Assembly: GCF_023022965.1 (NCBI RefSeq)
Contig: NZ_CP095462.1
Location: 124,001-188,000 of the forward strand
Direction: 5' to 3'
DNA from: Ectobacillus sp. JY-23
GTDB lineage: Bacteria > Bacillota > Bacilli > Bacillales > Bacillaceae_G
Length of the DNA stretch: 64,000 nt
Position 1 is the first letter of the stretch. The number at the start of each line of letters is the position of its first letter. The notes below the pieces were generated by a model. The model searched no databases. It saw only the letters and a program-made list of their open reading frames with translations, and had not been told where the DNA came from. This document shows, in pieces, positions 44,598 to 54,088 of this stretch. A program made the translations under genes and the position numbers.

Positions 44598-45272
44598 ATG
44601 ACAAAGCAAGTACAAGCATTTATTTTTGATTTAGATGGTGTCATCACAGATAGTGCAGAACACCATTACTTAGCTTGGAAGCAACTAGGGCAAGAGTTAC
44701 ATATTCCGTTTGATCGGGAGTTTAACGAGCAGTTAAAAGGCGTTAGCCGCATGGATTCATTAGAGCGTATTTTAGCGCTTGGCAATCGTCAACATGATTT
44801 TACAGCAGAAGAAAAGGAAGCGCTCGCTACAAAGAAGAATGAACATTATAAAGAGTTGATTAAAGGTATTACAGAAGCAGATATCTTACCAGGTATCACA
44901 GATCTTCTTGCAGATATTCGCAAGCATGGTCTAAAGGTAGGCTTGGCCTCGGCTAGTAAAAATGCATTTGTTGTGATTGATCGTCTTGGTGTCGGTGAAC
45001 ATTTTCATTACATTGTAGACGCGGCAAAAGTGGCAAAGGGTAAGCCAGACCCTGAAATATTTTTAAAGGCTGCGGATGCATTAGGTGTTCCTTATGAAAA
45101 TTGTATTGGAGTAGAGGATGCAGAGGCAGGTATTGAAGCGATTAAAGCAGCTGGTATGTTTGCTGTTGGTGTAGGAACACCAGAGTCTATGGCGAAAGCT
45201 GATTATGTTGTTTCTGGAACGAGCGAGCTGAGATATGATGAAATTATTGCCCGTTTCCAGCAAACAAAATAA
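44598..45272 (+). CDS. pgmB: Beta-phosphoglucomutase
   Basis: 224-residue HAD enzyme: FIFDLDGVITDSAEHHYLAW with nucleophile and acid/base Asp, the specificity segment LKGVSRMDSLERIL, GLASASKNA and KGKPDPEIFL, VEDAEAGIEAIKAAG. The LKGxSRxxSLExIL segment is specific to beta-PGM among HADs. It interconverts beta-glucose 1-phosphate and glucose 6-phosphate in maltose or trehalose use, but no disaccharide phosphorylase gene is in the window. Followed by a long perfect hairpin. Confidence 0.93.
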   Translation: MTKQVQAFIFDLDGVITDSAEHHYLAWKQLGQELHIPFDREFNEQLKGVSRMDSLERILALGNRQHDFTAEEKEALATKKNEHYKELIKGITEADILPGITDLLADIRKHGLKVGLASASKNAFVVIDRLGVGEHFHYIVDAAKVAKGKPDPEIFLKAADALGVPYENCIGVEDAEAGIEAIKAAGMFAVGVGTPESMAKADYVVSGTSELRYDEIIARFQQTK

Positions 45273-45279
45273 AACAGCA

Positions 45280-45325
45280 TATGCAAAACAAGCGAGGACT
45301 GAAATGTTCTCGCTTGTTTTGCATA
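45280..45325 (+). terminator. 17-bp perfect hairpin after pgmB
   Basis: TATGCAAAACAAGCGAG and its exact complement flank a 12-base loop seven bases after the pgmB stop. T-richness lies within the arm (TTGTTTT) rather than behind it; probably a terminator. Confidence 0.65.
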
Positions 45326-45545
45326 AGAATATGTACCAATATCAGATAAATAGCAATGAATGCAAACATATCTGTACACACATATGGACATTTCTTCCTC
45401 TCTTACATATAATTAAAAGTAATTCTAAACAGATCGGAGTGATGCATTATGTTAATTGCACATATGAACCAAAAGAGTGAGGAAGGAACGGGCCGAACGA
45501 GATAATTGTCGCCGTGTCCTTCCATATAAAAGGGAGGATATTATA

Positions 45546-46595
45546 TTGACATTGAATCATTTAGGTTGGGACGCTTATTTCGGATCACAACGTACGAAGG
45601 CATATGAGGTTGGGCGAGTTGTGCTTGAGCATAAACATATGTATCGAATCGTGTCCGATGACGGTGAATATTTAGGGGAATTGGCAGGTAAGTTTCGACA
45701 TGAAGCAAGCGTAAAAAGTGATTATCCTGCAGTGGGTGACTGGGTTTGGATTACAAAGCTTCCAAATGAACAAAAAACGGTTATTCATGGTGTACTAACA
45801 AGAAAAAGTGCGTTTTCTCGTCAGGCTGCCGGCGAAAAAACCGAAGAACAGATTGTTGCAGCAAATGTTGATTATGTGTTTCTTGTAAACGCTTTAAATA
45901 AAGATTTCAACTTACGTCGTATAGAGCGTTATCTCCTACTTGCATATGAAAGCGGAGCACTTCCGGTTATTGTGCTGACAAAGCAGGATTTATGTGAACA
46001 GGTTGATGTTCTTATAGAAGAAACAAGAAGCATTGCGTTTGGCGTAGATGTGTTCGCTGTTGATAGTGTAAGCGGAACAGGAATACAAGAGCTGAAAAGC
46101 TTTATTAAAGATGGAAAAACAGTCGCGTTATTAGGTTCTTCAGGAGTAGGAAAATCAACTCTTTTGAATGCTCTTATTGGTGAAGAAGTTAGTAAAACAG
46201 GTGGCATTCGTGAGGGTGATGACAAAGGTCGCCATACAACAACTCATCGTGAGTTGTTCTTGCTCCCGGGAGGTGGTCTTGTAATCGACACGCCTGGCAT
46301 GAGAGAATTGCAGCTATGGGAAGGAAGCAGTGCTGTGGAGGCTACATTTACTGATATTGAGCAGCTTTCAAAAGTGTGTCGATTTTCAGACTGTAAGCAT
46401 GAAACAGAGCCAGGATGTGCAGTGCGTCTTGCTATAGATGAGGGAACCCTCGAACTAGAGCGACTTACCAGCTACAATAAACTACAGCGAGAAATCGCCT
46501 ATGCGGCTCGTAAGCAAAGTACAGTCCTCGCTCGTGAAGAACGCAATAAATGGAAACAAATTACGAAAAGTATGAGAAAAGGTAAACAGAAATAG
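45546..46595 (+). CDS. rsgA: Ribosome small-subunit GTPase RsgA (YloQ/YjeQ family)
   Basis: About 349 residues. Circularly permuted GTPase: G4 VLTKQDL (about 142) precedes G1 GSSGVGKST (about 197) and G3 DTPGMRE (about 247). The zinc-binding CRFSDCKHETEPGC follows at about 278. The first 110 residues include the OB-fold RNA-binding part. The family matures and checks 30S subunits. A TTG at 45546 eight bases after AGGGAGG is the likely start; a longer frame from 45477 has no support. At 349 residues it is longer than YloQ of B. subtilis and may be a second paralogue. Confidence 0.88.
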   Translation: MTLNHLGWDAYFGSQRTKAYEVGRVVLEHKHMYRIVSDDGEYLGELAGKFRHEASVKSDYPAVGDWVWITKLPNEQKTVIHGVLTRKSAFSRQAAGEKTEEQIVAANVDYVFLVNALNKDFNLRRIERYLLLAYESGALPVIVLTKQDLCEQVDVLIEETRSIAFGVDVFAVDSVSGTGIQELKSFIKDGKTVALLGSSGVGKSTLLNALIGEEVSKTGGIREGDDKGRHTTTHRELFLLPGGGLVIDTPGMRELQLWEGSSAVEATFTDIEQLSKVCRFSDCKHETEPGCAVRLAIDEGTLELERLTSYNKLQREIAYAARKQSTVLAREERNKWKQITKSMRKGKQK

Positions 46596-46596
46596 G

Positions 46597-46626
46597 AAAA
46601 TACCTCGTCGAAAGACGAGGTATTTT
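46597..46626 (+). terminator. Terminator after rsgA
   Basis: AAAATACCTCGTC and GACGAGGTATTTT flank GAAA, right after the stop. Confidence 0.85.
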
Positions 46627-46644
46627 CTTGCGAGGAGAATAGAT

Positions 46645-47277
46645 ATGAGGGAGGTTTTGCATCGTATACCAGAGCTAGCGGGAAAAGCGTTATTACAAAT
46701 TCATTCGTTGGTGAAACCCAATAACGAAAGGACATTGGAAGAGTATCGTATTTCCAAGCATGAGCGCTATACGAAACGCTCTCAAGAGCTAAATCTATCT
46801 CTCGTACCTATTATAGATGCCTTGGATTTCATTGATAACCATAAGCAATTATTGAAAAATCGACCTATCGTTTTTTTACATGATGATTTTTATCCAAGCA
46901 ATTTAATACTCACTACTAATAAATTAGAAGCGGTTATTGATTTTGGAAGGTATGAATGGGGAGACCCTTATCATGATTTTTACAAGATTGCTTTATTTAC
47001 GAGAAACGTAAGTCCTGCGTTTGCAACGGGGCAAATACACGGTTATTTTGATGGAGAGCCTCCTCAGGAGTTTTGGCTGTATTATGCTTTGTATGCAGCG
47101 TTTGGTGTTGTTGCTGATGTGGTGTGGTCATCTGTGCATACGCCGCATCTATTAGAGGAAACAAAGCAGCGTTTAATGACAATCCTGCAAGATCATCATG
47201 ACTTTAAGCAATGCATGCCTCAGTGGTACATACAAGAGTTACAAACATTTAAAAGTGAATTAGGAAACAAGTTTTAA
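46645..47277 (+). CDS. APH-family phosphotransferase lacking the N-lobe
   Basis: 210 residues with the C-lobe of an aminoglycoside-phosphotransferase-type kinase: VFLHDDFYPSNLIL (catalytic Asp and metal Asn) near residue 80 and VIDFGRYEWGDPYHDF. The usual 90-residue ATP-binding N-lobe is absent; the frame begins at the helix before the catalytic loop. Since GAGGAG is well spaced before ATG 46645 the product may be made, but kinase activity is doubtful. Probably a truncated gene; the missing part is not visible upstream, where the rsgA terminator sits. Confidence 0.72.
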   Translation: MREVLHRIPELAGKALLQIHSLVKPNNERTLEEYRISKHERYTKRSQELNLSLVPIIDALDFIDNHKQLLKNRPIVFLHDDFYPSNLILTTNKLEAVIDFGRYEWGDPYHDFYKIALFTRNVSPAFATGQIHGYFDGEPPQEFWLYYALYAAFGVVADVVWSSVHTPHLLEETKQRLMTILQDHHDFKQCMPQWYIQELQTFKSELGNKF

Positions 47278-47413
47278 TTCGTGTAAAAAAGAGCAAATCC
47301 GTAAATTTTCCTTTTTTAGATAAATTTTGTATAAGTATGCCAAATAACTGACCCTTCATGGCACTCATGAATAAGGTAATAAAGAACAAATAAAGACGAA
47401 AGGAGACTAAAGT

Positions 47414-47653
47414 ATGAACCGTTATCATGTAGGTGGTGTAGGCCATCCAGCGGTTGGGTTTGGCGTTGGTCATCCAGTTGGATTTGGTATTGGTCGTCCG
47501 CCTTTTTGGGGAGGCGTACCCTTTGCGGCAGGCTTAGCAACAGGAGCGTTGTTATCACCTGGATTCGGAGCTTATCCTGCACCATATCCCGTTCCTGCAC
47601 CGTACCCAGTTCCTTACACGCCATATTATCCTTATTCGCAGTATGGTTATTAA
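47414..47653 (+). CDS. Small Gly/Pro/Tyr-rich protein
   Basis: 79 residues: a short repeat of GHP(A/V)GFGVGHP with GIGRPPFWGG, one weakly hydrophobic stretch (AAGLATGALLSPG), then a tail of PYPVPAPYPVPYTPYYPY. GAAAGGAGA precedes the ATG. Composition is like small Bacillus spore-coat or surface proteins, but I cannot place it in a family. Followed by a hairpin. Confidence 0.65.
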   Translation: MNRYHVGGVGHPAVGFGVGHPVGFGIGRPPFWGGVPFAAGLATGALLSPGFGAYPAPYPVPAPYPVPYTPYYPYSQYGY

Positions 47654-47671
47654 CATAAGAACAATACACAA

Positions 47672-47697
47672 CGCCATCCTTAAGGATGGCGCTGTTA
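47672..47697 (+). terminator. Hairpin after the Gly/Pro/Tyr-rich gene
   Basis: CGCCATCC and GGATGGCG flank TTAA, followed by a T-containing stretch. Confidence 0.65.
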
Positions 47698-47792
47698 TTC
47701 TTTAATAGCGAAAAATGATAGTATCCATTAAAAGTAATGGAAGATATGCTAGTAAAATTAAAATAAAGCATCCCATGTAGGATTCTCTATTT

Positions 47793-49964
47793 TCAGGCTT
47801 TGTCTAAATCTTTTTTGATTGGAGAAGTAGTCTGCTTTAAAACAGAAACCCAATGTTGTTTAATTTGAGCAGGTACATGAATCTCTCTTTGACTGTAGGT
47901 AATTTGCTCATATGTACCTGTTAGCTGCTGCATATAAGAAGAACGAAGGTGCTCATCTACATATAAAGCATATTCACGCAATGTTTGTGTTTTCTTATGA
48001 GGTAAACCAATCCGCTCAAGCTGCTTAACGAGCGCATGATAAGCACTGGCAAAGTTCTTTTCATTCATATTTCGATAACGAAGCTGTAAGAAAAGAAAGA
48101 ACAACCTTAAACGATGTTTTATGCTTAAGACAGCCACTATAAGTACAAATACGACTATCACTATTGAGGTTTTCCAAGTCCATTGTATAATTGGCTTTTG
48201 AGTGGTTGTACCCGTCACTTCCTCTGAAAAATCCTTCTGGGGTTTTTCAGCTGGTTTTGCTATCGGGTCGGTTGTTTCGCTCGTTGTCTGCGGAGCTGCA
48301 ACAACTTCTTGTGTAAAACGATAAGGGTTAGTAAACCCTTTTGTCGGTTCAAACGGAACCCACCCGTACCCCGGAAAGTACACTTCAACCCAAGAGTGAG
48401 CATTGTTATTGGTTACTTGATATATATCTTCATAATTGGTTTCTGCTGTTCCGCTTGTTTTTTCTCCTTCAGTGTACCCCTTCACCCAACGAGAGGGAAT
48501 ATCAGCTGCTCGAAGTAATACAATCATAGCACTTGAAAAGTTGTTGCAGTATCCTTTTTGTGTTTCAAATAAAAATTGATCAACATAATCTTGATTTTCT
48601 TGCGGATAAGGCACATCTTTCATTTCGTACGTAAAATCTGCAAAATAGTTTTCAATGGCTTTTACTTTATCGTAGCGATTAGTTTTGTCAGCTGTTAAAG
48701 TAAGAGACAAATCTTTTACTCGTTGTGGCAACTGCGCAGGAAGTTGTGTGTACATGTTTTTGAAATAAGGTGTATTTTCTAGTTCATCAGGTGAATTAAC
48801 ACTTTTTAAACCCTCTATAGGAAATTCAGGAACACTAAAATTTGTTTTGTAACTGTCAACCACCGTCGATGGAGGAATAGGTATTTTTTCAGAAACTATA
48901 TCTACATCCAGTGGCCACTCAATCGGGGCTTCAATCGAAATAAGTCCTGCTGGGTAAATAAAATAAGGGGGTAAGCCGTTCAAATTGAAAGAAGCCCGTG
49001 CAGGTTCTGTTTTTGTAAGTGGGCCGTACCAATTCATTGCATTATTAACAAATTGGGAAGGAGTGTCTACGATTCCCACATCCAATTGAGCCTCGCTCCT
49101 ATCAGAATTTTCCCATCCCTTTCCTGTATAGAAATCTTTCACTTCTACCCGCCAATAGGAGCTGTTTGCTGTAATTACCGAAAATACTGGTGTATCATCT
49201 GGAAGGAAGGGACCACCTAATTGTGAATCATCTGTGCTATACCCAACTTTTGCTGTTCCCTCACTTTTGGCAGATGTAAGTGAGGTGAAACGAGAGATGG
49301 GATCAGGCCACTGCGGTGCAAGTTTTGGTGCGAAATAACCAATAAGAATGCAACATGTAATTGCTACAAAAAGCTGTAAATGAAAGATAGGATAGCCTTT
49401 AAATAAAGGTGTGATGCGAGCTGTATTTTGTAAGCCAATTGTAATAAAACCCAGAGCTGTTACCCCAATAATAGATTGTTTGGCGTAATAGGGAGAGAAT
49501 GTGTCAAAAATGGCAAGATAGACAATGGATAGAATCAGTAAAAATAGCAGTCCTTTTTGCTTTTGAACCACCCACTGATAGGAAAGTGAGCAACTGACCC
49601 ATAGCAAGATAAAAAATAATAAAGTTCGAACGATAGGAGTCCAGTTCTTCCATTCTCCTGTAAAAAGGTGACCAATATCCGCTGTAACATCATGTAGAAA
49701 CCCATTTAACCAACTTGATTCGCCATATACATGGCTTGAAGCCGTATGCAATAAAAGAATAAGCAGCATGCTTTTTAAAGGTATGGATATAAGCTTGCGA
49801 ATACCAATCCATGAACCGACAAGACAAGCGCCGATAAAAATGATAAAGACATCTATGCGGTACATATCTGTTACCATTGGTAATGGTTTCAGCCACTGTA
49901 TTAAAATAAAAAACAAAATAATAAGTAATGGGATGTGTTTCATTTGTATATGATCCTTTTTCAA
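47793..49964 (-). CDS. Membrane transglutaminase-domain protein (TgpA/YebA type)
   Basis: 723 residues. About six membrane segments in the first 190 residues, a large extracellular part, then a transglutaminase-like domain with Cys in KGYCNNFSSAMIVLLRAADI (about 472), His in NNNAHSWVEVYFPGYG (about 523) and a following acidic residue, one more membrane helix near 600 (SIVIVVFVLIVAVL) and a cytoplasmic DUF4129-like tail. Starts with TTG behind GAGGTGAG, two bases after the DUF58 gene. In this common three-gene operon the protein may be activated by the MoxR ATPase; substrate unknown. Confidence 0.87.
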   Translation of the reverse strand: MKKDHIQMKHIPLLIILFFILIQWLKPLPMVTDMYRIDVFIIFIGACLVGSWIGIRKLISIPLKSMLLILLLHTASSHVYGESSWLNGFLHDVTADIGHLFTGEWKNWTPIVRTLLFFILLWVSCSLSYQWVVQKQKGLLFLLILSIVYLAIFDTFSPYYAKQSIIGVTALGFITIGLQNTARITPLFKGYPIFHLQLFVAITCCILIGYFAPKLAPQWPDPISRFTSLTSAKSEGTAKVGYSTDDSQLGGPFLPDDTPVFSVITANSSYWRVEVKDFYTGKGWENSDRSEAQLDVGIVDTPSQFVNNAMNWYGPLTKTEPARASFNLNGLPPYFIYPAGLISIEAPIEWPLDVDIVSEKIPIPPSTVVDSYKTNFSVPEFPIEGLKSVNSPDELENTPYFKNMYTQLPAQLPQRVKDLSLTLTADKTNRYDKVKAIENYFADFTYEMKDVPYPQENQDYVDQFLFETQKGYCNNFSSAMIVLLRAADIPSRWVKGYTEGEKTSGTAETNYEDIYQVTNNNAHSWVEVYFPGYGWVPFEPTKGFTNPYRFTQEVVAAPQTTSETTDPIAKPAEKPQKDFSEEVTGTTTQKPIIQWTWKTSIVIVVFVLIVAVLSIKHRLRLFFLFLQLRYRNMNEKNFASAYHALVKQLERIGLPHKKTQTLREYALYVDEHLRSSYMQQLTGTYEQITYSQREIHVPAQIKQHWVSVLKQTTSPIKKDLDKA

Positions 49965-49966
49965 TA

Positions 49967-51163
49967 CTAGCTCACCTCGAAAAACGCATTCTCGTATTGA
50001 TTTTCATAAACCATCTTTACACGAATATTGTATTGCTGCAAAGTTTTTAATCTATGTAATTCGGTTTCTGAAAAGGCAGAAGCGTTAGGTTTAATCACAA
50101 AAATAATAAGAGTTTTGTTCGTTTTAGAAACCAGTTCAGCTATGGGGTGCATGTCTTTAGAAAGCTCCCCTGTTACCAGCATACAGGAAGTTATTCGATT
50201 GCTGTTGGTAAGCTCACTTTGTAAAATGTTGAAAAGTGAGGAGCTACTATCATCTTGCACTTTTGCTAAATGAAAAAAGATGCTTTGAAGCTGTATCTTT
50301 CCTTTGTGAAGGGGAAAGAAGGTACGCTCTTTTCCCATCGATAAAAAAGAAGCGTGTGCGTCCTGCTGTAAAGCAGCTTTTACAAGTGATGCACAAAAGC
50401 TTACTATACCTTCAAACATTGGGGAGCTTGTCCGATCCATGATGATTAACATGTTATCACTGCGTTGTTGTTCAAACTCCTTTGTCATAATCATACTTTT
50501 ACGAGCAGTTGCTTTCCAATCAATCCAGGAAAACCGATCTCCTGGTCGGTATTCACGTACACTAGCCGGCATAGAAGCGTTTTTTGAAAGAAGTGAAGCT
50601 GTTGACTGTTGACCTTGCTCGGCTCTACTGGATTGGGCAAAGCTAATGGATGTATAACGTGGATATACCAGAAGCGTGTCAAGGAGCGCTGATGAATACT
50701 CCTTGTTACACATACCTAGCATATCGCTTGTTGTAAGATGAACGGTAGAGAAAGTATGTTCACCTCGCGGAATAGAGGCAACCTCATATTGAAATTGTAA
50801 GTTTTTTTTAAACCATGGAAACAGTAACATGGTGGATGGAACTTCTGTACGTTCAAGTGAAGCAGGAAGTACATCTCTTACAATAAGATATAAAAGAGGA
50901 AAGCGATTTGGGCGTTTCATGGTTACGGTAACAGTGATGGTTTCGCCGGCAGTAAATTCTTTCTTTTCCAAGGATCTTGTAATTTCTATATGTGCTAAGT
51001 CATAAAAGGAGAGTGTCAATGCGTACAGTATAAAAGGTGTGCAGGCATACAACAGAAACCAGCTCACAAAACCACCTTGAAACATGGTATAACAAAACAA
51101 GACAAATAAACCGAACATTAAGACCAACCTGTGAAAAATTTGTTTACTAGCTTGTTTCATCAC
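49967..51163 (-). CDS. DUF58 protein (YeaD-like)
   Basis: 398 residues with two N-terminal membrane segments, an extracellular-type beta domain and the DUF58 core VREYRPGDRFSWIDWKATAR near residue 205, followed by a von-Willebrand-like part LIIMDRTSSPMF. DUF58 proteins work with MoxR ATPases. GTG 51163 has the better spacing from AGGAG; ATG 51160 overlaps the upstream TGA as TGATGA. Either way, translation is coupled to the MoxR gene. Confidence 0.87.
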   Translation of the reverse strand: MMKQASKQIFHRLVLMFGLFVLFCYTMFQGGFVSWFLLYACTPFILYALTLSFYDLAHIEITRSLEKKEFTAGETITVTVTMKRPNRFPLLYLIVRDVLPASLERTEVPSTMLLFPWFKKNLQFQYEVASIPRGEHTFSTVHLTTSDMLGMCNKEYSSALLDTLLVYPRYTSISFAQSSRAEQGQQSTASLLSKNASMPASVREYRPGDRFSWIDWKATARKSMIMTKEFEQQRSDNMLIIMDRTSSPMFEGIVSFCASLVKAALQQDAHASFLSMGKERTFFPLHKGKIQLQSIFFHLAKVQDDSSSSLFNILQSELTNSNRITSCMLVTGELSKDMHPIAELVSKTNKTLIIFVIKPNASAFSETELHRLKTLQQYNIRVKMVYENQYENAFFEVS

Positions 51164-52113
51164 GAAAGCACAACTCCTGTAGGAACGGGAGTGCGCGTCA
51201 CAATTTTTGCTATTACACTTTCCGCGGTCATACCCTCAAATTTTGCTTCCAGCTTTAAGATAAGTCGATGTGCCAATACATAAGGTGCCAACATTTTAAT
51301 ATCGTCAGGTACTACATACTCTCTTCCGTGAATGAGTGCGTATGCCTGTGCAACCTTTAGTAGAGCTAAAGAGCCACGCGGACTAGCCCCCAATTCAATC
51401 GTATTGTAAGAGCGGGTTTGTTGAACGATTTTAACAATATAATGCTTGAGATTTTTATCCACATAAATTACATCTACTTGTTTTTGTAATTCTTGTAATT
51501 CTTTTACTGTCACAACCGATGGAAGAGAAGAAAGTGATTTGGCGTTTCTTCCATTTAAAATTAAGAATTCTTCTTCCGGTGTTGGATATCCCATTTTAAA
51601 CTTCAGCATAAATCGATCAAGCTGTGCCTCTGGCAAAGGGTAAGTCCCCTCATACTCAATAGGATTTTGAGTGGCCATCACAAAAAAAGGATAAGGCAAC
51701 GGTCTAGTAATACCATCAATTGTTATATTTCCTTCCTCCATTCCTTCTAACAAGGCAGATTGGGTCTTAGGAGAGGTACGGTTAATCTCATCAGCTAATA
51801 CAATATTACCCATAATAGGACCTGGGTGGAATTCAAAACGCAATTCCTTTGGATTATATACAGAGACCCCTGTAACATCAGAAGGGAGTAAATCAGGTGT
51901 AAACTGAATCCTTTTAAAATCAGCTGCAATCGATGTTGCGAGCGTACGCACCAACATAGTTTTTCCTACACCTGGCACATCTTCTAGCAGAACATGTCCT
52001 CTAGCCAGTAAAGCCGTTAAAGTGAGTACAATTTCTTTTCGTTTTCCGACAATTACATGTTCCATGTTTTCTATAATTTTTTTCGCGATAGGATGCAATG
52101 AATCTTGAATCAT
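51160..52113 (-). CDS. MoxR-family AAA+ ATPase (YeaC-like)
   Basis: 317 residues. Walker A GVGKTMLVRTLA near residue 48, QFTPDLLPSDVTG, PGPIMGNIVLADEINRTSPK with Walker B, the sensor loop FFVMATQNP and the arginine-containing ASPRGSLALLKVAQAYAL. MoxR ATPases act as chaperone-like activators for VWA/DUF58 partners. First gene of the minus-strand operon; GGAGGACTATC stands before the ATG. Confidence 0.91.
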   Translation of the reverse strand: MIQDSLHPIAKKIIENMEHVIVGKRKEIVLTLTALLARGHVLLEDVPGVGKTMLVRTLATSIAADFKRIQFTPDLLPSDVTGVSVYNPKELRFEFHPGPIMGNIVLADEINRTSPKTQSALLEGMEEGNITIDGITRPLPYPFFVMATQNPIEYEGTYPLPEAQLDRFMLKFKMGYPTPEEEFLILNGRNAKSLSSLPSVVTVKELQELQKQVDVIYVDKNLKHYIVKIVQQTRSYNTIELGASPRGSLALLKVAQAYALIHGREYVVPDDIKMLAPYVLAHRLILKLEAKFEGMTAESVIAKIVTRTPVPTGVVLS

Positions 52114-52340
52114 GATAGTCCTCCTTACATATGCAATGAAATAATAAATATCGTTTAATTATTCACATATTCGACAATGTACACCATATTACCTGTCTGA
52201 AAATTCATTTAAATAAAAAATATGAAACGGAAATGTATGAATCCTATAGGTTTTGAAAGGTGGATTTTAAAAATATAATTTTTTTATTGACAAATATCGA
52301 TATTATATGCAAATATAAGTATACTAATAAAATAGTTACT

Positions 52341-52530
52341 TCCTCGTCAGCTCAAGATGAGGTAGAGGTCGCGATGCTTAATAGTACACTGAAGGAGAGT
52401 CAGAGAACTTGTTGAAATCAGTGGAAAGGAAGTGTCGCCGAAGCGCCGTTATTCTCTGATTACGGTAGCTGGGACTGTTTCCGAATAGGAACAGGACTGT
52501 CATGATACAAATCATGATGAACTATCCTTT
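52341..52530 (+). ncRNA. Lysine riboswitch (L box) aptamer
   Basis: Conserved L-box blocks in order: GGTAGAGGTCGCGATGC with TTAATAGTA, AAGGAGAGTC, GGAAAGGAAGTGTCGCCGAA, the GCTGGGACTG arm and GGACTGTCATGA with a closing P1 strand CTATCC. The order and sequence follow the B. subtilis lysC leader. TTGACA at 52287 is the likely -35. It lies before a permease gene, as in yvsH. High lysine should favour the downstream terminator and shut off uptake. Confidence 0.92.
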
Positions 52531-52551
52531 TTGTCTGGGGGAAATTGCGTT

Positions 52552-52578
52552 CGCACCTTCAGAAGGTGTGTTTTTTTT
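52552..52578 (+). terminator. Expression-platform terminator of the lysine riboswitch
   Basis: CGCACCTT and AAGGTGTG (one G-T pair) flank CAG, followed by eight T, 67 bp before the permease start. Confidence 0.88.
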
Positions 52579-52644
52579 ATGCCTAATTCCATGACAAACG
52601 ATAGTTTTCTATATTTTGAGCAAGAGGACATCGGAGGCGAAACA

Positions 52645-54048
52645 ATGAATAAAGGAAAATTAGGTTTATGGATTTTAACAGCCCTGGTGGTTGGAAATAT
52701 GGTTGGTTCAGGTATTTTTATGCTACCGCGTTCTTTATCTGAAGCAGCAAGTCCTGCTGGGGTGTTAGGGGCATGGTTATTAACAGGTTTTGGTGTGTTG
52801 ATGACTGCGCTTGTGTTTGGTAATTTGGGGACAAGAAAGCCGGAATTGAGCGGCGGGCCGCAAATTTATGCAAAAGAGCTGTTTAAACCTGGCTCACAAG
52901 CATCTATTTTGTCTGGATTTATGGCTTCATGGGGATATTGGATTGGAAATTTAGCAGGTAATATCGCTATCATTACTACATTTGCAGGTTATTTATCAAC
53001 ATTCTTTCCTATTTTAACAAGTCGTGCTGAATTATTTACAATTGGCAGCTTTACGTTAAAAGTAGGCAACGCTTTAACATTTATGGTATGTACGATGTTG
53101 CTTTGGTGCACACATTTTATAATTTTAAAAGGTATTGAACAAGCGGGGAAATTAAACTTTGTTGCAACAGCAGCAAAAGTTGCGGGCTTTATGTTGTTTA
53201 TAATCGTGGGCTTATTCGCTTTTCAAAAGGCAAATATTTTACCATTTGTAGCACCGCGTGCTGATGAAGCTGGCGCTACAATTGGTCTTTTTGGACAAAT
53301 TAACAATGCGGCTGTTGCTACGTTATGGGCATTTATCGGTGTTGAATCCGCTGTAGTCTTCGCATCGAGAGCGAAAAGGAAAGTAGATGTAAAGCGAGCA
53401 ACGATTCTTGGTTTGTTCATAGCACTGGCCATTTATATTGGTATTAGTACACTTGTAATGGGAATGCTTGAGCAACAAGTCTTGGTTACGTCTGAAAAAC
53501 CACTAATTGATGCAATTGAAACGGTGCTTGGACCGGTAGGGGGTAAGCTTTTAGCTGCAGTAGGTCTCATCAGCTTATTTGGTTCTACGATTGGTTGGGT
53601 AATGTTAAGTGCAGAGGTGCCGCATCAAGCAGCAAAGCAAGGCCTGTTTATTCCTGCATTTTTAAAAGAAGGGAAAAAGGGTATTCCGACTTTCTCTCTG
53701 ATTGTAACAAACTTATTGGGTCAACTGTTCATCTTTTCTACAGTATCTAATTCTATTTCAGCGGCGTTTGACTTTGTTATTTATATCGCAACACTTTCTT
53801 ATTTAGTACCTTACTTTATTGCCTCTGTTTTCCAACTAAAATTGGTAATTACAGGTGAAACGTATGAAGATGGAAAAGGGCGTATGCTAGATGCTATCAT
53901 TGCAACCCTATCTACGCTGTACTCAATATGGGTAATCATAGCGGGTACAGCTGATTTAAAAACCTTCGCATTCGGCATGATTTTGCTTGCAAGTGGCATT
54001 TTCTTCTATGGTACAATGAAACATCATCCTTTATATGAACAAAAATAA
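52645..54048 (+). CDS. Lysine-regulated amino acid permease (YvsH-like)
   Basis: 467-residue APC-superfamily transporter with about 12 membrane segments. It opens MNKGKLGLWILTALVVGNMV then GSGIFMLPRSL, the substrate-backbone-binding motif of the family, of the arginine/ornithine antiporter subgroup; WAFIGVESAVVFASRAK is the conserved TM6 region. The lysine riboswitch upstream points to lysine as substrate. A longer frame from 52531 reads through the riboswitch terminator; GGAGG seven bases before ATG 52645 marks the start. Confidence 0.9.
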   Translation: MNKGKLGLWILTALVVGNMVGSGIFMLPRSLSEAASPAGVLGAWLLTGFGVLMTALVFGNLGTRKPELSGGPQIYAKELFKPGSQASILSGFMASWGYWIGNLAGNIAIITTFAGYLSTFFPILTSRAELFTIGSFTLKVGNALTFMVCTMLLWCTHFIILKGIEQAGKLNFVATAAKVAGFMLFIIVGLFAFQKANILPFVAPRADEAGATIGLFGQINNAAVATLWAFIGVESAVVFASRAKRKVDVKRATILGLFIALAIYIGISTLVMGMLEQQVLVTSEKPLIDAIETVLGPVGGKLLAAVGLISLFGSTIGWVMLSAEVPHQAAKQGLFIPAFLKEGKKGIPTFSLIVTNLLGQLFIFSTVSNSISAAFDFVIYIATLSYLVPYFIASVFQLKLVITGETYEDGKGRMLDAIIATLSTLYSIWVIIAGTADLKTFAFGMILLASGIFFYGTMKHHPLYEQK

Positions 54049-54055
54049 TTTGTTT

Positions 54056-54088
54056 AAAAAGCAAGTAGCTATGAGCTACTTGCTTTTT
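54056..54088. terminator. Bidirectional terminator between permease and DUF445 genes
   Basis: AAAAAGCAAGTAGCT and its perfect complement flank ATG; A/T-rich at both ends, so it serves both convergent genes. Confidence 0.88.

Noticed and set aside
45449-45505. 18-codon frame (MLIAHMNQKSEEG...) before rsgA as a leader peptide
   Set aside because: No run of a single amino acid, no terminator between it and rsgA, and only a weak ribosome site; the nearby GGAAGGA/TCCTTCC repeat is far apart.
52531-52644. Long N-terminal extension of the lysine permease
   Set aside because: It reads through the riboswitch terminator and lacks membrane or family features; a good ribosome site marks 52645.
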